From positions 496,001-560,000 of the forward strand of contig NZ_CP168034.1 of the NCBI RefSeq assembly GCF_041530365.1: DNA of 64,000 nt, in the 5' to 3' direction. Under the pieces are notes generated by a model. It saw only the letters and a program-made list of their open reading frames with translations, ran no database searches and had not been told where the DNA came from. Source of the stretch: Capnocytophaga sp. ARDL2. GTDB lineage: Bacteria; Bacteroidota; Bacteroidia; Flavobacteriales; Flavobacteriaceae. Every line of letters starts with the position of its first letter. Position 1 is the stretch's first letter. The position numbers and the translations under genes were made by a program. Below are positions 48,958-58,325 of this stretch, piece by piece.

Positions 48958-49411
48958 TGTCCATGTCAAAGACTACGTGTACAGGCAGGTCTCTTTTCGT
49001 GCCAGTATGAACGGTAGGAAGATGTTGGGTGCAGTTTTTCATGATACTGTCCAACATTTGTTGCGAGATTTGTTGTCTATTAAAGTCTATTGCCGTAAAA
49101 GTACACACAGCATTAGTATCTATGGATACACGTACCTTTACCGTGTCGAGTTTTACTAACGCCTTGATAAGTGGGTCTTTGGTAAGGCAATCTTTCAACT
49201 CAGATTGAATGTGATAGAAGAAACAATTGCGTTTTTCTTCTTCAGATGTCAGCGAATCGCAGATATCTAAAAACGGATATTGGTCTAATGTTTTCCAATC
49301 GATAGCATGCAATTCTTTTCTGAGCAATTCTTTTGCATCAGGCAGTTGCTTTTTTTCAAAACAAGAAAAAAGCAAAAGAGAAAAAAACAAAGCCATCCAT
49401 TTATAGTTCAT
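48941..49411 (-). CDS. Putative Cys-containing lipoprotein
   Basis: A 156-residue protein with lipobox LFSC (Cys17) and five further Cys in the mature part, possibly forming disulfides. It contains DAKELLRKELHAIDWKTLDQYPFLDICDSL and RVSIDTNAVCTFTAIDF, which look like a small secreted alpha/beta domain. No named family is recognised. Its 3' end overlaps the flippase-like gene by 17 bases, tail to tail. Confidence 0.75.
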   Translation of the reverse strand: MNYKWMALFFSLLLFSCFEKKQLPDAKELLRKELHAIDWKTLDQYPFLDICDSLTSEEEKRNCFFYHIQSELKDCLTKDPLIKALVKLDTVKVRVSIDTNAVCTFTAIDFNRQQISQQMLDSIMKNCTQHLPTVHTGTKRDLPVHVVFDMDISLRQ

Positions 49412-49442
49412 AAAAACGCTTACTTACAAAGGTCAAAATTAC

Positions 49443-49477
49443 AAAAAAGTAGTCAATAATGCAATGACTACTTTTTT
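49443..49477 (-). terminator. Terminator after amino-acid permease gene
   Basis: AAAAAAGTAGTCA / TGACTACTTTTTT, 13-bp perfect stem, 9-base loop, in the right place for the permease on the minus strand. Confidence 0.9.
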
Positions 49478-49492
49478 TGTGGTGTTTTTTTA

Positions 49493-50923
49493 TTAGTTGA
49501 TAATTTCATCAACTTTTGGTTTTATATTCAGTCGATAACTCACATATAAAACAATCAACCAAATAGGAATCAAAATTACAGAGATTTCCATTCCTGTCAG
49601 TAGCATAATTCCTAAAATCCCTGCTAAAAAAATGATACACATATAGTTAGATGTAGGATATAGAAAGGACGGAAACTTGGTTTTGGTTTGTTCTTTATCT
49701 TTTGCTTGGCGAAATTTTATATGCGTAAACGAAATCATAATCCAATTGATAATCAAACAAGAAACGACCAAAGACATCAAGATTTTAAACGCTTCTTCGG
49801 GAATAAATTTGTTGATGATGATGCATAATCCAGCAAAACAACTCGATACTACGATGGCACGAACGGGTACAGCGTTTTTGTTGAGTTTTTGCAGAAATTT
49901 GGGTGCATTTCCTTGTTCAGCCAATCCGTACAACATGCGACTATTGCTGTAAACCGACGAATTGTACACCGAAAGAGCAGCTGTCAAAACGATGAGGTTG
50001 AGTGCATTTGCAATAAGGTTTGTAGCCGAAAGTTCTTTTCCAAACAAGGTAAAATTCATCCCTTGTAAATTGTCAAAAACAGTTACAAACGGACTGGTTT
50101 TTTCGGTGATATTTTGCCATGGAATCAATGAAAATAAAATAATCAACGCTCCTACATAGAAAATCAATATACGATAAATCACCTGATTGGTCGCTTTTGG
50201 AATGTTTTTCTCGGGTTTTTCGGCTTCGGCAGCAGTAATACCTATCAATTCCAATCCGCCAAACGAAAACATGATTATCGCCATAACGGCAAGTAATCCT
50301 TGGTAGCCGTTTTCTGTAGATTCAAACCACCCTTTTGGGAAAAATCCGCCATTGTTTACCAAATTGCCTAATGTCGCTTGTTTGCCTCCGCTTCCAGATA
50401 TCAAGAGATAGGTACCAAAAACAATCATGGCTACGATAGCAACTACTTTGATGATAGAAAACCAAAATTCGGCTTCACCAAAGATTTTTACAGAACCCAA
50501 ATTGAGAGCGGTAATTGCCAAAAAGAAAAAGCAACTCGATGCCCACAGCGGTATTTCAGGCCACCAATATTGGATGTAAATACCAATAGCAGTGAGTTCG
50601 GACATAGATACCAAGATGTATAGTATCCAATAATTCCAACCTGAGGCAAAGCCAGCAAAATTGCCCCAATATTTATGAGCAAAAAACGAAAACGAGCCCG
50701 AAACAGGCTCTTCTACCACCATTTCCCCCAGTTGTCGCATAATAAAAAAGGCGATAATTCCCGCAAATCCGTACCCCAAAATTACCGAAGGTCCTGCCAA
50801 AACTGCCGCAGGACCTATGCCCAAAAACAACCCTGTTCCTATCGCTCCGCCCAAGGCAATCAATTGTATATGTCGGTTGGATAATCCTCTTTCCAACTGA
50901 TTTTCCGATGATTTTTCTTTCAT
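49493..50923 (-). CDS. Amino-acid permease (APC superfamily, AAT family)
   Basis: A 476-residue inner-membrane transporter with about twelve helices, importing an amino acid with protons. The start QLERGLSNRHIQLIALGGAIGTGLFLGIG is diagnostic of the AAT family. ESSENQL precedes it. FSFGGLELIGITAAEAEKPEKNIPKA is the second conserved block. The family includes aromatic, proline, GABA and D-serine/D-alanine/glycine carriers; specificity cannot be set from sequence alone. It is monocistronic, with its own terminator. Confidence 0.92.
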   Translation of the reverse strand: MKEKSSENQLERGLSNRHIQLIALGGAIGTGLFLGIGPAAVLAGPSVILGYGFAGIIAFFIMRQLGEMVVEEPVSGSFSFFAHKYWGNFAGFASGWNYWILYILVSMSELTAIGIYIQYWWPEIPLWASSCFFFLAITALNLGSVKIFGEAEFWFSIIKVVAIVAMIVFGTYLLISGSGGKQATLGNLVNNGGFFPKGWFESTENGYQGLLAVMAIIMFSFGGLELIGITAAEAEKPEKNIPKATNQVIYRILIFYVGALIILFSLIPWQNITEKTSPFVTVFDNLQGMNFTLFGKELSATNLIANALNLIVLTAALSVYNSSVYSNSRMLYGLAEQGNAPKFLQKLNKNAVPVRAIVVSSCFAGLCIIINKFIPEEAFKILMSLVVSCLIINWIMISFTHIKFRQAKDKEQTKTKFPSFLYPTSNYMCIIFLAGILGIMLLTGMEISVILIPIWLIVLYVSYRLNIKPKVDEIIN

Positions 50924-51032
50924 ATTTTCATTGTAAAAAACAAAAATATAAATTCTTTGTTAAAACCCAATTTTTATCTTTCATATTTCTAAAAATATTT
51001 CTTAAATTTCACTTTTTAAATAAAATGAAATC

Positions 51033-51744
51033 ATGCAATTGCCACCATTAGAGCAAATAGTATTTCTCGATATAGAAACCGTACCTGAAATCGAACATTT
51101 TTCGGAAGCTTGATCCGGAAATGCAAGAACTTTTTGCAAATAAAACAGCGTATCAACGCAGAGAGGATATTTCTCCTAAAGAATTTTATCAACGAGCAGG
51201 TATTTGGGCAGAGTTTGGAAAAATCATTTGTATATCAGTTGGTTATTTTGCCATATTTGGCTCGGAGCGTCAATTTCGTACGACGTCATTTTTTGGAGAA
51301 GAGAAAAAAATGTTGCAAGATTTTGCCAATTTGTTGACCACACGTTTTGCCAAAAGAGATTTGTATTTGTGTGGGCACAATTTGAAAGAGTTTGATTTGC
51401 CGTTTATTTGCCGTCGTATGATAATTAATGATATGAAAATTCCGACAATTTTGAATCTTTTAGGCAAAAAACCGTGGGAAGTCAAGCACCTCGATACAAT
51501 GGAACTGTGGAAATTTGGCGATTACAAGCATTTTACTTCCCTAAAATTGTTGTGCAAAGTACTGGGGATTCCTACGCCAAAGGACGATATTGACGGAAGT
51601 AAAGTAGCCGAAGTCTATTACCAAGATCAAAACATTGACCGTATCATCATTTATTGTGAAAAAGACGTGGTAGCGGTAGCACAAATCGTTTTGAAAATGA
51701 CTCAAAATCGATTGTTGGAACCTTTTGAAATAAAATCAGTATAA
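51033..51744 (+). pseudogene. 3'-5' exonuclease gene interrupted by a frameshift
   Basis: A DEDD-type exonuclease (predicted polysaccharide-biosynthesis/PolB-like family). The ATG at 51033 opens a 26-codon frame with the Exo I motif FLDIETVPE and then stops at TGA (51111-51113). The rest lies in another frame, seen as an ORF from 51121, beginning LDPEMQELFANKT. Dropping one base near 51110 (GAAGCTTGATCC) joins FSE to LDPEMQEL smoothly. Exo II (CGHNLKEFDLPFICRRM) and Exo III (YCEKDVVAVAQI) are in the second part, so neither fragment alone has the full DEDD site. Either a real mutation or a sequencing error. Confidence 0.8.
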
Positions 51745-51753
51745 AATATTATT

Positions 51754-53556
51754 ATGAACAAGATTTTATCCATTTTTTCGCAAGCCGGAACTACTTTTAG
51801 ACAATATCCTATGGTATTGCTTTCGTCGTTTTTGGCAATAGTGTGTGCTATTTCAGCATCAAATACTAGTGCAGATTATATTGTTTTCAATAAAAGTGAA
51901 ACAACATTAGTACCGTTTGATTTATGGGGATTGTCCATAACATTACTACTCGGTATTTGTATGTTTTTTACAGCCAAAACTCTTTCCGAAAGGATAGGTA
52001 AATATTATTTACTCAATGGGATGGTGTTGTTGCTATTAGCGGCATTTTATTGGTTTGTATTGCCGTCAGATATTAGATATATCAATCAAAAAGAGACAAT
52101 CCTTATCATTATATGTTTTCTTTCTGCCCATTTGTTGGTGGCGGTAGCACCTTTTGTTTCATCCAATCAAAAAGAGGAAAATTTTTGGGAATACAACAAA
52201 AATCTGTTTGTCTATTTTGTATTAGCTGCGATGTTTTCATTAGTATTGACAGGCGGGATATTACTGGCATATTTAGCATTGGAAAACCTCTTTGGCTTTA
52301 CGATCAAAGAAAAATGGTATTTATACACTTTTTGGTTTACGGCAGGATTTGGTAGCACTTTTATCTTTTTGAGTTTTTGTAAAAAATTATCACATTTAGA
52401 AACAATAAATGCTCAGTTTCCTACACCGTTAAAAGTCTTTACACAATTTATTCTTATTCCATTGTTGACTATTTATGGAGTAATATTGTATTTCTATGGA
52501 TTAAAAATTCTATTTGCATGGAATCTGCCTCAAGGTTGGGTTTCGTATATGATTATGGCGTATAGCTTGGTAGGAATTTTGGCATATTTGCTTGTATATC
52601 CGTTGGGAAAATCAACAGAAAACAATTGGGTGAAGTTTTTTTTAAAGATATTTTTCTATTCCTTGTTGCCGTTGCTCGTATTGCTGTTTGTAGCCATTTT
52701 TACACGTGTATTGGAATATGGAGTGACAGAAAATAGATATTATGTCGTGATGATAGCGTTGTGGCTCAGTGTGATAAGTTTGTATTTTGTAATCAAAAAT
52801 CAACCAAGCATTCGATGGATTCCTATTACCTTATTGGGATTTGCATTGTTTAGTATATGGATGCCGATTTTCAATGTGTTTCAATTTTCTATTTATAGTC
52901 AGAAAAGAGCTTTAGTAAGTATTTTAGAAAAAAATAAAATGATTTACAATGGGATAATCGATTTACAAGCAGCGGTAAGCTATAAAGACGCGATGGAAAT
53001 CAGTGAAAAGATGGTGTATTTGGTAAAGAGAAACCAAGAAGAGTATTTGCAGCAGTTATTACCTTATACAAAATCGACTGAATTTGTCTTTAATTTACAA
53101 AACAAATATGTGTATTACGAAGATTTTTTTAGGTTGTTTGAAAATGTGAAAGAAAATTATAAAGAAGAATTTAATGATGTAGAAATAGTAACTTCTGAAA
53201 TAGCTATAAAAGCCATGTATTTCATGGCAGATGTAGAAATACCAGTTGGTTTTACCAATGTAGTAGATGTTTCGCCATATAGCTCTAAAGTATATTTGTC
53301 AGCTGAAGAAACGTACGAATCGAAAGATTTGGAAGTAACCTACGTAAAAGGATCAAAGAAAGAGATCTATGATTTGACTCAAGATGTAGAAAAATTGTAT
53401 GAAAAAATCAGCAAAACGGAAGGAGATGACCCCGCAACACCTATTTTCTTTGAATTGGGAGATTATCAATTTGCTTTATATCTTCGTTCGATAACCAAGT
53501 ATGATGATGACTATACGATCACTAATAATTTGTTGTTTTACAAGAAAATGAAGTAG
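51754..53556 (+). CDS. DUF4153 multi-pass membrane protein
   Basis: A 600-residue protein with about ten to twelve transmembrane helices in the first 380 residues and a soluble C-terminal part. The DUF4153 type is suggested by FSLVLTGGILLAYLALENLFGFTIKEKWY, AGFGSTFIFLSF and AYSLVGILAYLLVYPLG. The C-terminal 200 residues contain DLQAAVSYKDAMEISEKMVYLVKR and are probably periplasmic or cytosolic. Function unknown. It starts 9 bases after the exonuclease stop, so the two are probably one operon. Confidence 0.78.
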   Translation: MNKILSIFSQAGTTFRQYPMVLLSSFLAIVCAISASNTSADYIVFNKSETTLVPFDLWGLSITLLLGICMFFTAKTLSERIGKYYLLNGMVLLLLAAFYWFVLPSDIRYINQKETILIIICFLSAHLLVAVAPFVSSNQKEENFWEYNKNLFVYFVLAAMFSLVLTGGILLAYLALENLFGFTIKEKWYLYTFWFTAGFGSTFIFLSFCKKLSHLETINAQFPTPLKVFTQFILIPLLTIYGVILYFYGLKILFAWNLPQGWVSYMIMAYSLVGILAYLLVYPLGKSTENNWVKFFLKIFFYSLLPLLVLLFVAIFTRVLEYGVTENRYYVVMIALWLSVISLYFVIKNQPSIRWIPITLLGFALFSIWMPIFNVFQFSIYSQKRALVSILEKNKMIYNGIIDLQAAVSYKDAMEISEKMVYLVKRNQEEYLQQLLPYTKSTEFVFNLQNKYVYYEDFFRLFENVKENYKEEFNDVEIVTSEIAIKAMYFMADVEIPVGFTNVVDVSPYSSKVYLSAEETYESKDLEVTYVKGSKKEIYDLTQDVEKLYEKISKTEGDDPATPIFFELGDYQFALYLRSITKYDDDYTITNNLLFYKKMK

Positions 53557-53647
53557 GGAATAGATTTAGAAAAAAATGAAAAACATGTCTAAAATCATTT
53601 TGTAAATAAAAGAATTATAATGGTTTATATCTATAGACACTTTTAAA

Positions 53648-54456
53648 ATGAAAAATAAAATAACTTTTAGCTTATTGCTAATGGGATGTCTTTCCAACGC
53701 TCAATCTCTACAATTTTCTTATGATGCTAATGGAAATCAAATACAAAGAAAATTAGATGTGATAGAGATACAATCTTTTTTATATAATTCGTATCCTAAA
53801 GAAGAAATTGATTCATTTTCAGATAATAATGAGAATTTTGAAGAAATCGAAGTTTTTCCCAATCCTGTGATTGATTGGGTTACGGTACAATGGATTTGAA
53901 ATCAGAAAATCAATATTAGCCTCTTGGGACGATGGGAAAATGGGCGTGAGCTTGGGTACTAATTTTTGGAGTGGAGATTTTGAGCAACGCACAGGAATGA
54001 TTGGTTTCAGACATGGTGATTTTAGTGTGATGTATGAAAATGATGGTGCACCATTCAATAAATTAGGAAAAGCATTGGTTAATGATACAGATATGTATCG
54101 TACTGCAGCAATGAGAATTGGAATAGGTGAATTTAGTATACAAACAAATTTGTTTACGGGAAAAAGTGGTGGAGATGCAGGACAACCAAATAATATAGAT
54201 AAAAATAGTGGACGATTAAGAAAAGGTGAAAAGTTAGGTATTTTGAATAATCCAGAAGCAGATATGTATAGATTAGGAGCATTAACTGTGGGCTATAAAG
54301 GATGGCGAGTAGGTACAAATAGCGAAAAGGTACGACATGCTATACAAAATAGATTTATTCATAATTTAATAGGAGATTAGAGGTTTTGAAAACCAGTCTT
54401 GGAATTGGAAACCATATTTACAATATAGAACATTTAATCAATTCACATTATGGTAA
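53648..54456 (+). pseudogene. Remnant of a polymorphic toxin (YD repeat, T9SS-type segment, toxin type 23-like)
   Basis: Two pieces in different frames. 53648-53899 has a signal peptide, QFSYDANGNQIQRK (an RHS/YD repeat motif) and VFPNPVIDWVTVQW (start of a T9SS sorting domain), cut short at a stop. From about 53889 the next frame codes for NGFEIRKSILASWDDGKMGV through VGTNSEKVRHAIQNRFIHNL, which resembles polymorphic toxin type 23. That frame ends at TAG 54378-54380, but the adjoining frame continues RGFENQSWNWKPYLQYRTFNQF to TAA 54454-54456. A deletion appears to have joined the sorting and toxin regions, and a frameshift broke the toxin end. Confidence 0.65.
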
Positions 54457-54486
54457 GGATATTTTTTATTTTTTTTTCTATTTCAT

Positions 54487-54716
54487 ATGGTTTGTAGCTG
54501 TTATGTCGCTGAAAAATATGGTTCTAAAATATTTCCACAAGAATTACCAAAAAGATTGGCTACACATATTAACACTAAAACTGGTAAAGTTGTTTATACT
54601 AAAGTATTAGGTAGATTTTTAGGAAGAGAGGATAGTCCGGTAGGTTGGGACTTACTTATGATGTTGGTATGGCTCTATATAATACACAAGTAATTTATAA
54701 TAGAATAACAAAATAA
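54487..54716 (+). pseudogene. Second toxin C-terminal remnant, frameshifted
   Basis: The frame from 54487 codes for YVAEKYGSKIFPQELPKRLA, then KVVYTKVLGRFLGRE. It shifts near 54656 so that the likely original end is YDVGMALYNTQVIYNRITK, stopping at TAA 54714-54716. This pattern (basic LGRFLGR, VGWDLL, then a short tail) resembles the ends of RHS-type toxins, though I cannot name the domain. It stops 2 bases before the DUF1493-like gene, the usual toxin-immunity spacing. Confidence 0.5.
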
Positions 54717-54718
54717 AA

Positions 54719-55033
54719 ATGAAAATAAATAATAAAATATTTTCATACATCAGTAATTATTGGAATTGTTCTATTGATGAATTACTTCCCCAAACAACCC
54801 TTGATGATATTGGGATGTATGGAGATGATAAATTGGATTTTATCAAAGGTTTTGTCAATGAATTTCAGTTGGATTTAACTCACTTCTCTTTTGAAAAATA
54901 TATTGATGATGAAGGCGGTGGATTTCTAAGGAATTTACTTTTTGGAAATAAACTAAGAAAAATAGAACCTATTTCGATAGAAATGCTTATTAAATGGGTT
55001 GATTTGGGAATTTGGAAAGATAAGAATATATAG
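54719..55033 (+). CDS. DUF1493-like protein, probable immunity protein
   Basis: A 104-residue acidic cytoplasmic protein. IFSYISNYWNCSIDELLPQTTLDDIGMYGDDKLDFIKGFVNEFQLD matches the acyl-carrier-protein-like DUF1493 fold (DD-x-G-x-YGDDA/K). DUF1493 proteins are seen as presumed immunity partners in toxin loci. Here the gene starts 2 bases after a decayed toxin tail, supporting that role. It appears intact while its toxin is broken, as often happens with orphan immunity genes. Confidence 0.65.
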   Translation: MKINNKIFSYISNYWNCSIDELLPQTTLDDIGMYGDDKLDFIKGFVNEFQLDLTHFSFEKYIDDEGGGFLRNLLFGNKLRKIEPISIEMLIKWVDLGIWKDKNI

Positions 55034-55109
55034 AAAAAAGCATATCTATGGAATTTTAGAATGAATCCAAATGAGATGTTTTTTAGTCAAAAATTAAGTG
55101 AACATAGCC

Positions 55110-55652
55110 ATGCGATATCTAAATAAAAGTTTGATTTTGTTATTGTTTCTTTTTACTACTTGTAAAAAGGAAGAAAATTTACAAATTAAAGTTCAAAATA
55201 GTTCAGAGATTAATTTTAATGATTATGTAATTATAGATATAATAAACAAGGATACTGTTTTTCGAAAAATTGAGATAAATAATAAAGATACACTAAACAT
55301 GTCGAGTGAATTTAATTTATACTATAAAATGTATAATTGTTTTTTCAAAGAAATTCATTATGACACAATAGATTTCACTGGTGATAATTATTTCCTTCCA
55401 GGAGAATATGATATTCATGAAAGATATACCAACGAATCGAAAAATAGTTTTATTTCATATAATTTGGAAAATAATGATACACTACGATTGAAACTGTATC
55501 TTTCTGATATATATTATGACACTCCATTGTCATTTTTGACTTATGAATTAGCTCCTAAAAGGAATTATTATATATCGTTTTTTTACCAAAGTATAAATAA
55601 TAAGAAAGAAAAAGAAGTCTTTCAGTCTGATTATTATATTTTAAAGAAATAA
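55110..55652 (+). CDS. Putative lipoprotein in the toxin/immunity region
   Basis: About 180 residues. The ATG at 55110 is preferred over a GTG at 55098 because it gives a clean lipoprotein signal, ending FLFTTC. The mature part has Ig-like or beta-rich spacing (SSEINFNDYVIIDIINKDTV, SFISYNLENNDTLRLKLYL). No domain is recognised. It lies 77 bases after the DUF1493 gene and just before another broken gene, so an immunity or surface role is possible by position only. Confidence 0.6.
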   Translation: MRYLNKSLILLLFLFTTCKKEENLQIKVQNSSEINFNDYVIIDIINKDTVFRKIEINNKDTLNMSSEFNLYYKMYNCFFKEIHYDTIDFTGDNYFLPGEYDIHERYTNESKNSFISYNLENNDTLRLKLYLSDIYYDTPLSFLTYELAPKRNYYISFFYQSINNKKEKEVFQSDYYILKK

Positions 55653-55657
55653 TCTAT

Positions 55658-56257
55658 ATGAAATCAACCATCGTCATTTTATCACTATTATTTTCATTGA
55701 CTGTAAATTCTCAAACACTGAAAGCAAAATTAATTTCTGACACTGAAGTAGAATTGACTATAGAAAACCCGGAAGAGAAATGTTTTTTTTATACCAACAT
55801 ATCAAGAAAGTTTGCCTTATTATAATGGCTACAAACAAAGAAATAAAATAATATCTTTTTTTGGAGTATGGTTTAGGTTAGCAAACGAAAGCGAGGAAAA
55901 ATGTGTTTATATATGTATCTCAAATTATAAAGTCTTAAGAAGTACGGATGTGTATAAAAACCGAGACTTTGGTTATTTTTCAAAAGAAAAATTATTATCA
56001 ATAGATATAAATTTTGTAAACACGACCGTTATATAATAGATTGCAAAGAAAAAAGATGCTTTATATCTTACATTTACAATAGAGCTGTTAGATTTGTATC
56101 GAAATAAATCACTACGAAAACGCGAGGAGTTTTTTTCAGAGAGAAAAAAGCAGAGGATTTTTTCAATGGTAAATTGGAAAGTAATAGAGTGTATGTTGAG
56201 AGAGGAGAATATGAGGATTGTTATCCTAATATGGAAGATGAAAGTGAGTATGAATAA
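55658..56257 (+). pseudogene. Broken exported-protein gene with T8 slip, second frameshift and stop
   Basis: Starts at ATG 55658 with a signal peptide (STIVILSLLFSLTVNSQ), then KAKLISDTEVELTIENPEEK. The T8 run at 55783-55790 puts the rest out of frame; with seven T it would read CFFIPTYQESLPYYNGYKQR. A second shift near 56028 changes DINFVNT to DRYIIDCKEKRCFISYIYN. A TAA follows VRFVSK, after which the same frame reads REKKAEDFFNGKLESNRVYV to a TAA ending at 56257. Rejoined, it would be about 197 residues. It starts 5 bases after the preceding lipoprotein gene. Function unknown. Confidence 0.6.
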
Positions 56258-56302
56258 AAGAATACAGGCATACAGCAGTAATTTTTTAGAGAGTAAAAGA
56301 AA

Positions 56303-56336
56303 TAAAATCCCATTTCACTATCGAAATGGGATTTTA
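56303..56336. terminator. Bidirectional terminator
   Basis: TAAAATCCCATTTC / GAAATGGGATTTTA, perfect 14-bp stem with 6-base loop, between the toxin debris and the convergent NlpC/P60 gene. Confidence 0.9.
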
Positions 56337-56394
56337 TAACTGGATATTTTACCGCTAAAAGCAACAAAATATTGTATAGAACAATAATTAACCT

Positions 56395-57084
56395 TTACAA
56401 TACTTGAGCATCATACACTCTGTTGATTTGTGTAAATCCTTTGCTGTAGTACGCCTCGTTTGTCGAGTTGATCGAAACTCCTTTTGATGAAGCAGAGTGG
56501 ATAAAGATTACTTCATCTCCTTTTACCTCGATTACAATCCCTACATGGTTGATAACTTTACTTTTTCCGTTTTTGAAAAAGATCAAATCTCCTGGTTTTG
56601 CATCTCTTTTCGTAACTCTTGTACCCAAAGAAGCCATCTCTCTTGAGGTTCTTGGTAAGTTGATGTTGAATTGGTCAAAAGCTGTTTTTACAAATCCTGA
56701 GCAATCCATGCCTTTGCGGCTCATACCTCCCCATGAGTATCTCGTTCCTTTGTAGTCGTTGGCTACATTGAGCAATTGCTCTGTAAGATAACATGTGATT
56801 TGATTGTTGTTGTTTTTTACAGGTACTGTGTTTTTGTTTGAAGTTTGTGTACCTTTTCTCAATTCGTCCAACTGTTCTGGCGATACAGCTACTACGCGAC
56901 GCTCTTGAGTTTTTTTAGTGTCTTTTGCATTTTCTTCTTCCACGCCCATCATACGGTTAATTTTGTCGATGGTTTCCTGTGTGGTTTGGTGTGAAGCTAC
57001 TGCTTTGTTTTTTGTCTGTGCAAGGGTTGCCTGTGATGACAATCCAAATGCCGCTACGCATAAAAATAATTTGATTGATTTCAT
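56395..57084 (-). CDS. NlpC/P60 family peptidoglycan endopeptidase
   Basis: Secreted cysteine peptidase cutting peptide cross-bridges in the cell wall. About 229 residues from ATG 57082-57084 (a GTG three codons earlier is less likely). It has a signal peptide ending near ALAQ/TLAQ, a Lys/Thr/Asn-rich linker to about 100, and a C-terminal NlpC/P60 domain. The catalytic residues are Cys128 in GMDCSGF, His180 in INHVGI and His196 in FIHSA. PGDLIFF is another family mark. It has no LysM or SH3 domain. Confidence 0.92.
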   Translation of the reverse strand: MKSIKLFLCVAAFGLSSQATLAQTKNKAVASHQTTQETIDKINRMMGVEEENAKDTKKTQERRVVAVSPEQLDELRKGTQTSNKNTVPVKNNNNQITCYLTEQLLNVANDYKGTRYSWGGMSRKGMDCSGFVKTAFDQFNINLPRTSREMASLGTRVTKRDAKPGDLIFFKNGKSKVINHVGIVIEVKGDEVIFIHSASSKGVSINSTNEAYYSKGFTQINRVYDAQVL

Positions 57085-57209
57085 TACTTGCACTTATTCT
57101 GTTTTTATAAGTTAATCTTGATTCTCTATGTGAGGTCTTTCCTCAAAAAAAGTTGTTTTTTCAAACAACAATCGCAAATATAATTAAAATAGTCAAGACA
57201 ACTAAATAA

Positions 57210-58325
57210 TTAGTTGTTTTTTAACGAGTGAATAATGTTGATAACTCGCTCAGACGCTCCTCTTCCTTCGAGTTTTTTCCATAGTTTATCGTAGTTTTCG
57301 AGGATTTCTTTTCTTTTTGGGTTGTTGATAACTTTTTCAAACTCTTTTTTCAATGTGGTTGGGTTGCATTCGGACTGTATCAATTCTTTAACAACCTCTT
57401 TGTCCATAATAAGATTGACCAAAGAAATGTATTTTAGCGTAATGATCCGCTTGGCTATTTGATACGAAATTTCGTTTCCTTTGTACACCACAATCTGTGG
57501 AATTCTAAATAGTGCGGTTTCTAAAGTTGCCGTCCCAGAGGTTACAATTGCTGCATAACTATTATTGAGCAAATTATAGGTGTCGTTGGATACAAAATGT
57601 ACCGAATCATTAGTCAAAAAGGGTTCGTAAAAAGTTTTTGGCAAACTGGGTGCTCCTGCAATTACAAATTGATATTCAGGAAAATGCTGCGGTATGGTCA
57701 GCATAGTTTCCAATAGTTTTTTGATTTCTTGTTTTCTACTTCCGGGCAATAACGCCACAATCGGACGCTCATCCAATTGATGTTTTATACGAAAATCTTC
57801 GGTTTCTTTGGTACGGAAATTTTCGATGGCATCAATCAATGGATGTCCGACATAATGCACGGGATATTGGTGTTTGTTTTCGTAAAAATCTTTCTCAAAC
57901 GGTAATATCACATACATTTGATTGATGTTTCTTTTGATGTCTTTGATGCGATTTTCTTTCCATGCCCATATCTGAGGCGAAATATAATAATGGGTGTCAA
58001 ATCCTTGTTTTTTGGCCCATTTGGCGATTTGCATATTAAATCCTGGGTAATCGATAAAAATCAACACATCGGGTCGAAATTGTAAAATATCTTTTTTACA
58101 AAACGCAATGTTTTTCAATATTGTACGCAGATTGGCTACGACCTCGATAAAACCCATAAAGGCTAAATCTTTGTAGTGTTTGACTAATCTACCGCCTACT
58201 TTTTGCATCAAATCTCCACCCCAAAAGCGTACTTCGGCAGTGGGGGCTTTTTTGTAGAGGGCTTTCATTAGATTGGAACCGTGAAGGTCACCTGAGGCTT
58301 CGCCTGCTATGATGTAATATTTCAT
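57210..58325 (-). CDS. lpxB: Lipid-A-disaccharide synthase
   Basis: GT19 enzyme joining lipid X and UDP-2,3-diacylglucosamine in lipid A synthesis at the inner membrane. The 371 residues match the usual length. It begins YYIIAGEASGDLHGSNLMKAL, then has FMGFIEVV, CKKDILQFRPDVLIFIDYPGFN, and the nucleotide-binding LLPGSRKQEIKKLLETML and VTSGTATLETALFRIPQIVVYK. LpxH, acting just before it, is encoded 19 kb away. Monocistronic; the next gene, aspA, is 170 bases upstream. Confidence 0.96.
   Translation of the reverse strand: MKYYIIAGEASGDLHGSNLMKALYKKAPTAEVRFWGGDLMQKVGGRLVKHYKDLAFMGFIEVVANLRTILKNIAFCKKDILQFRPDVLIFIDYPGFNMQIAKWAKKQGFDTHYYISPQIWAWKENRIKDIKRNINQMYVILPFEKDFYENKHQYPVHYVGHPLIDAIENFRTKETEDFRIKHQLDERPIVALLPGSRKQEIKKLLETMLTIPQHFPEYQFVIAGAPSLPKTFYEPFLTNDSVHFVSNDTYNLLNNSYAAIVTSGTATLETALFRIPQIVVYKGNEISYQIAKRIITLKYISLVNLIMDKEVVKELIQSECNPTTLKKEFEKVINNPKRKEILENYDKLWKKLEGRGASERVINIIHSLKNN

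Noticed and set aside
54386..54610. 74-codon ORF after the toxin 23-like remnant
   Set aside because: Another frame reads as the natural continuation of the toxin (RGFENQSWNWKPY), so this frame is a shadow.
56094..56339. 81-codon ORF in the toxin debris
   Set aside because: The neighbouring frame (REKKAEDFFNGKLESN to a stop ending at 56257) has more natural protein composition and joins the preceding broken gene.
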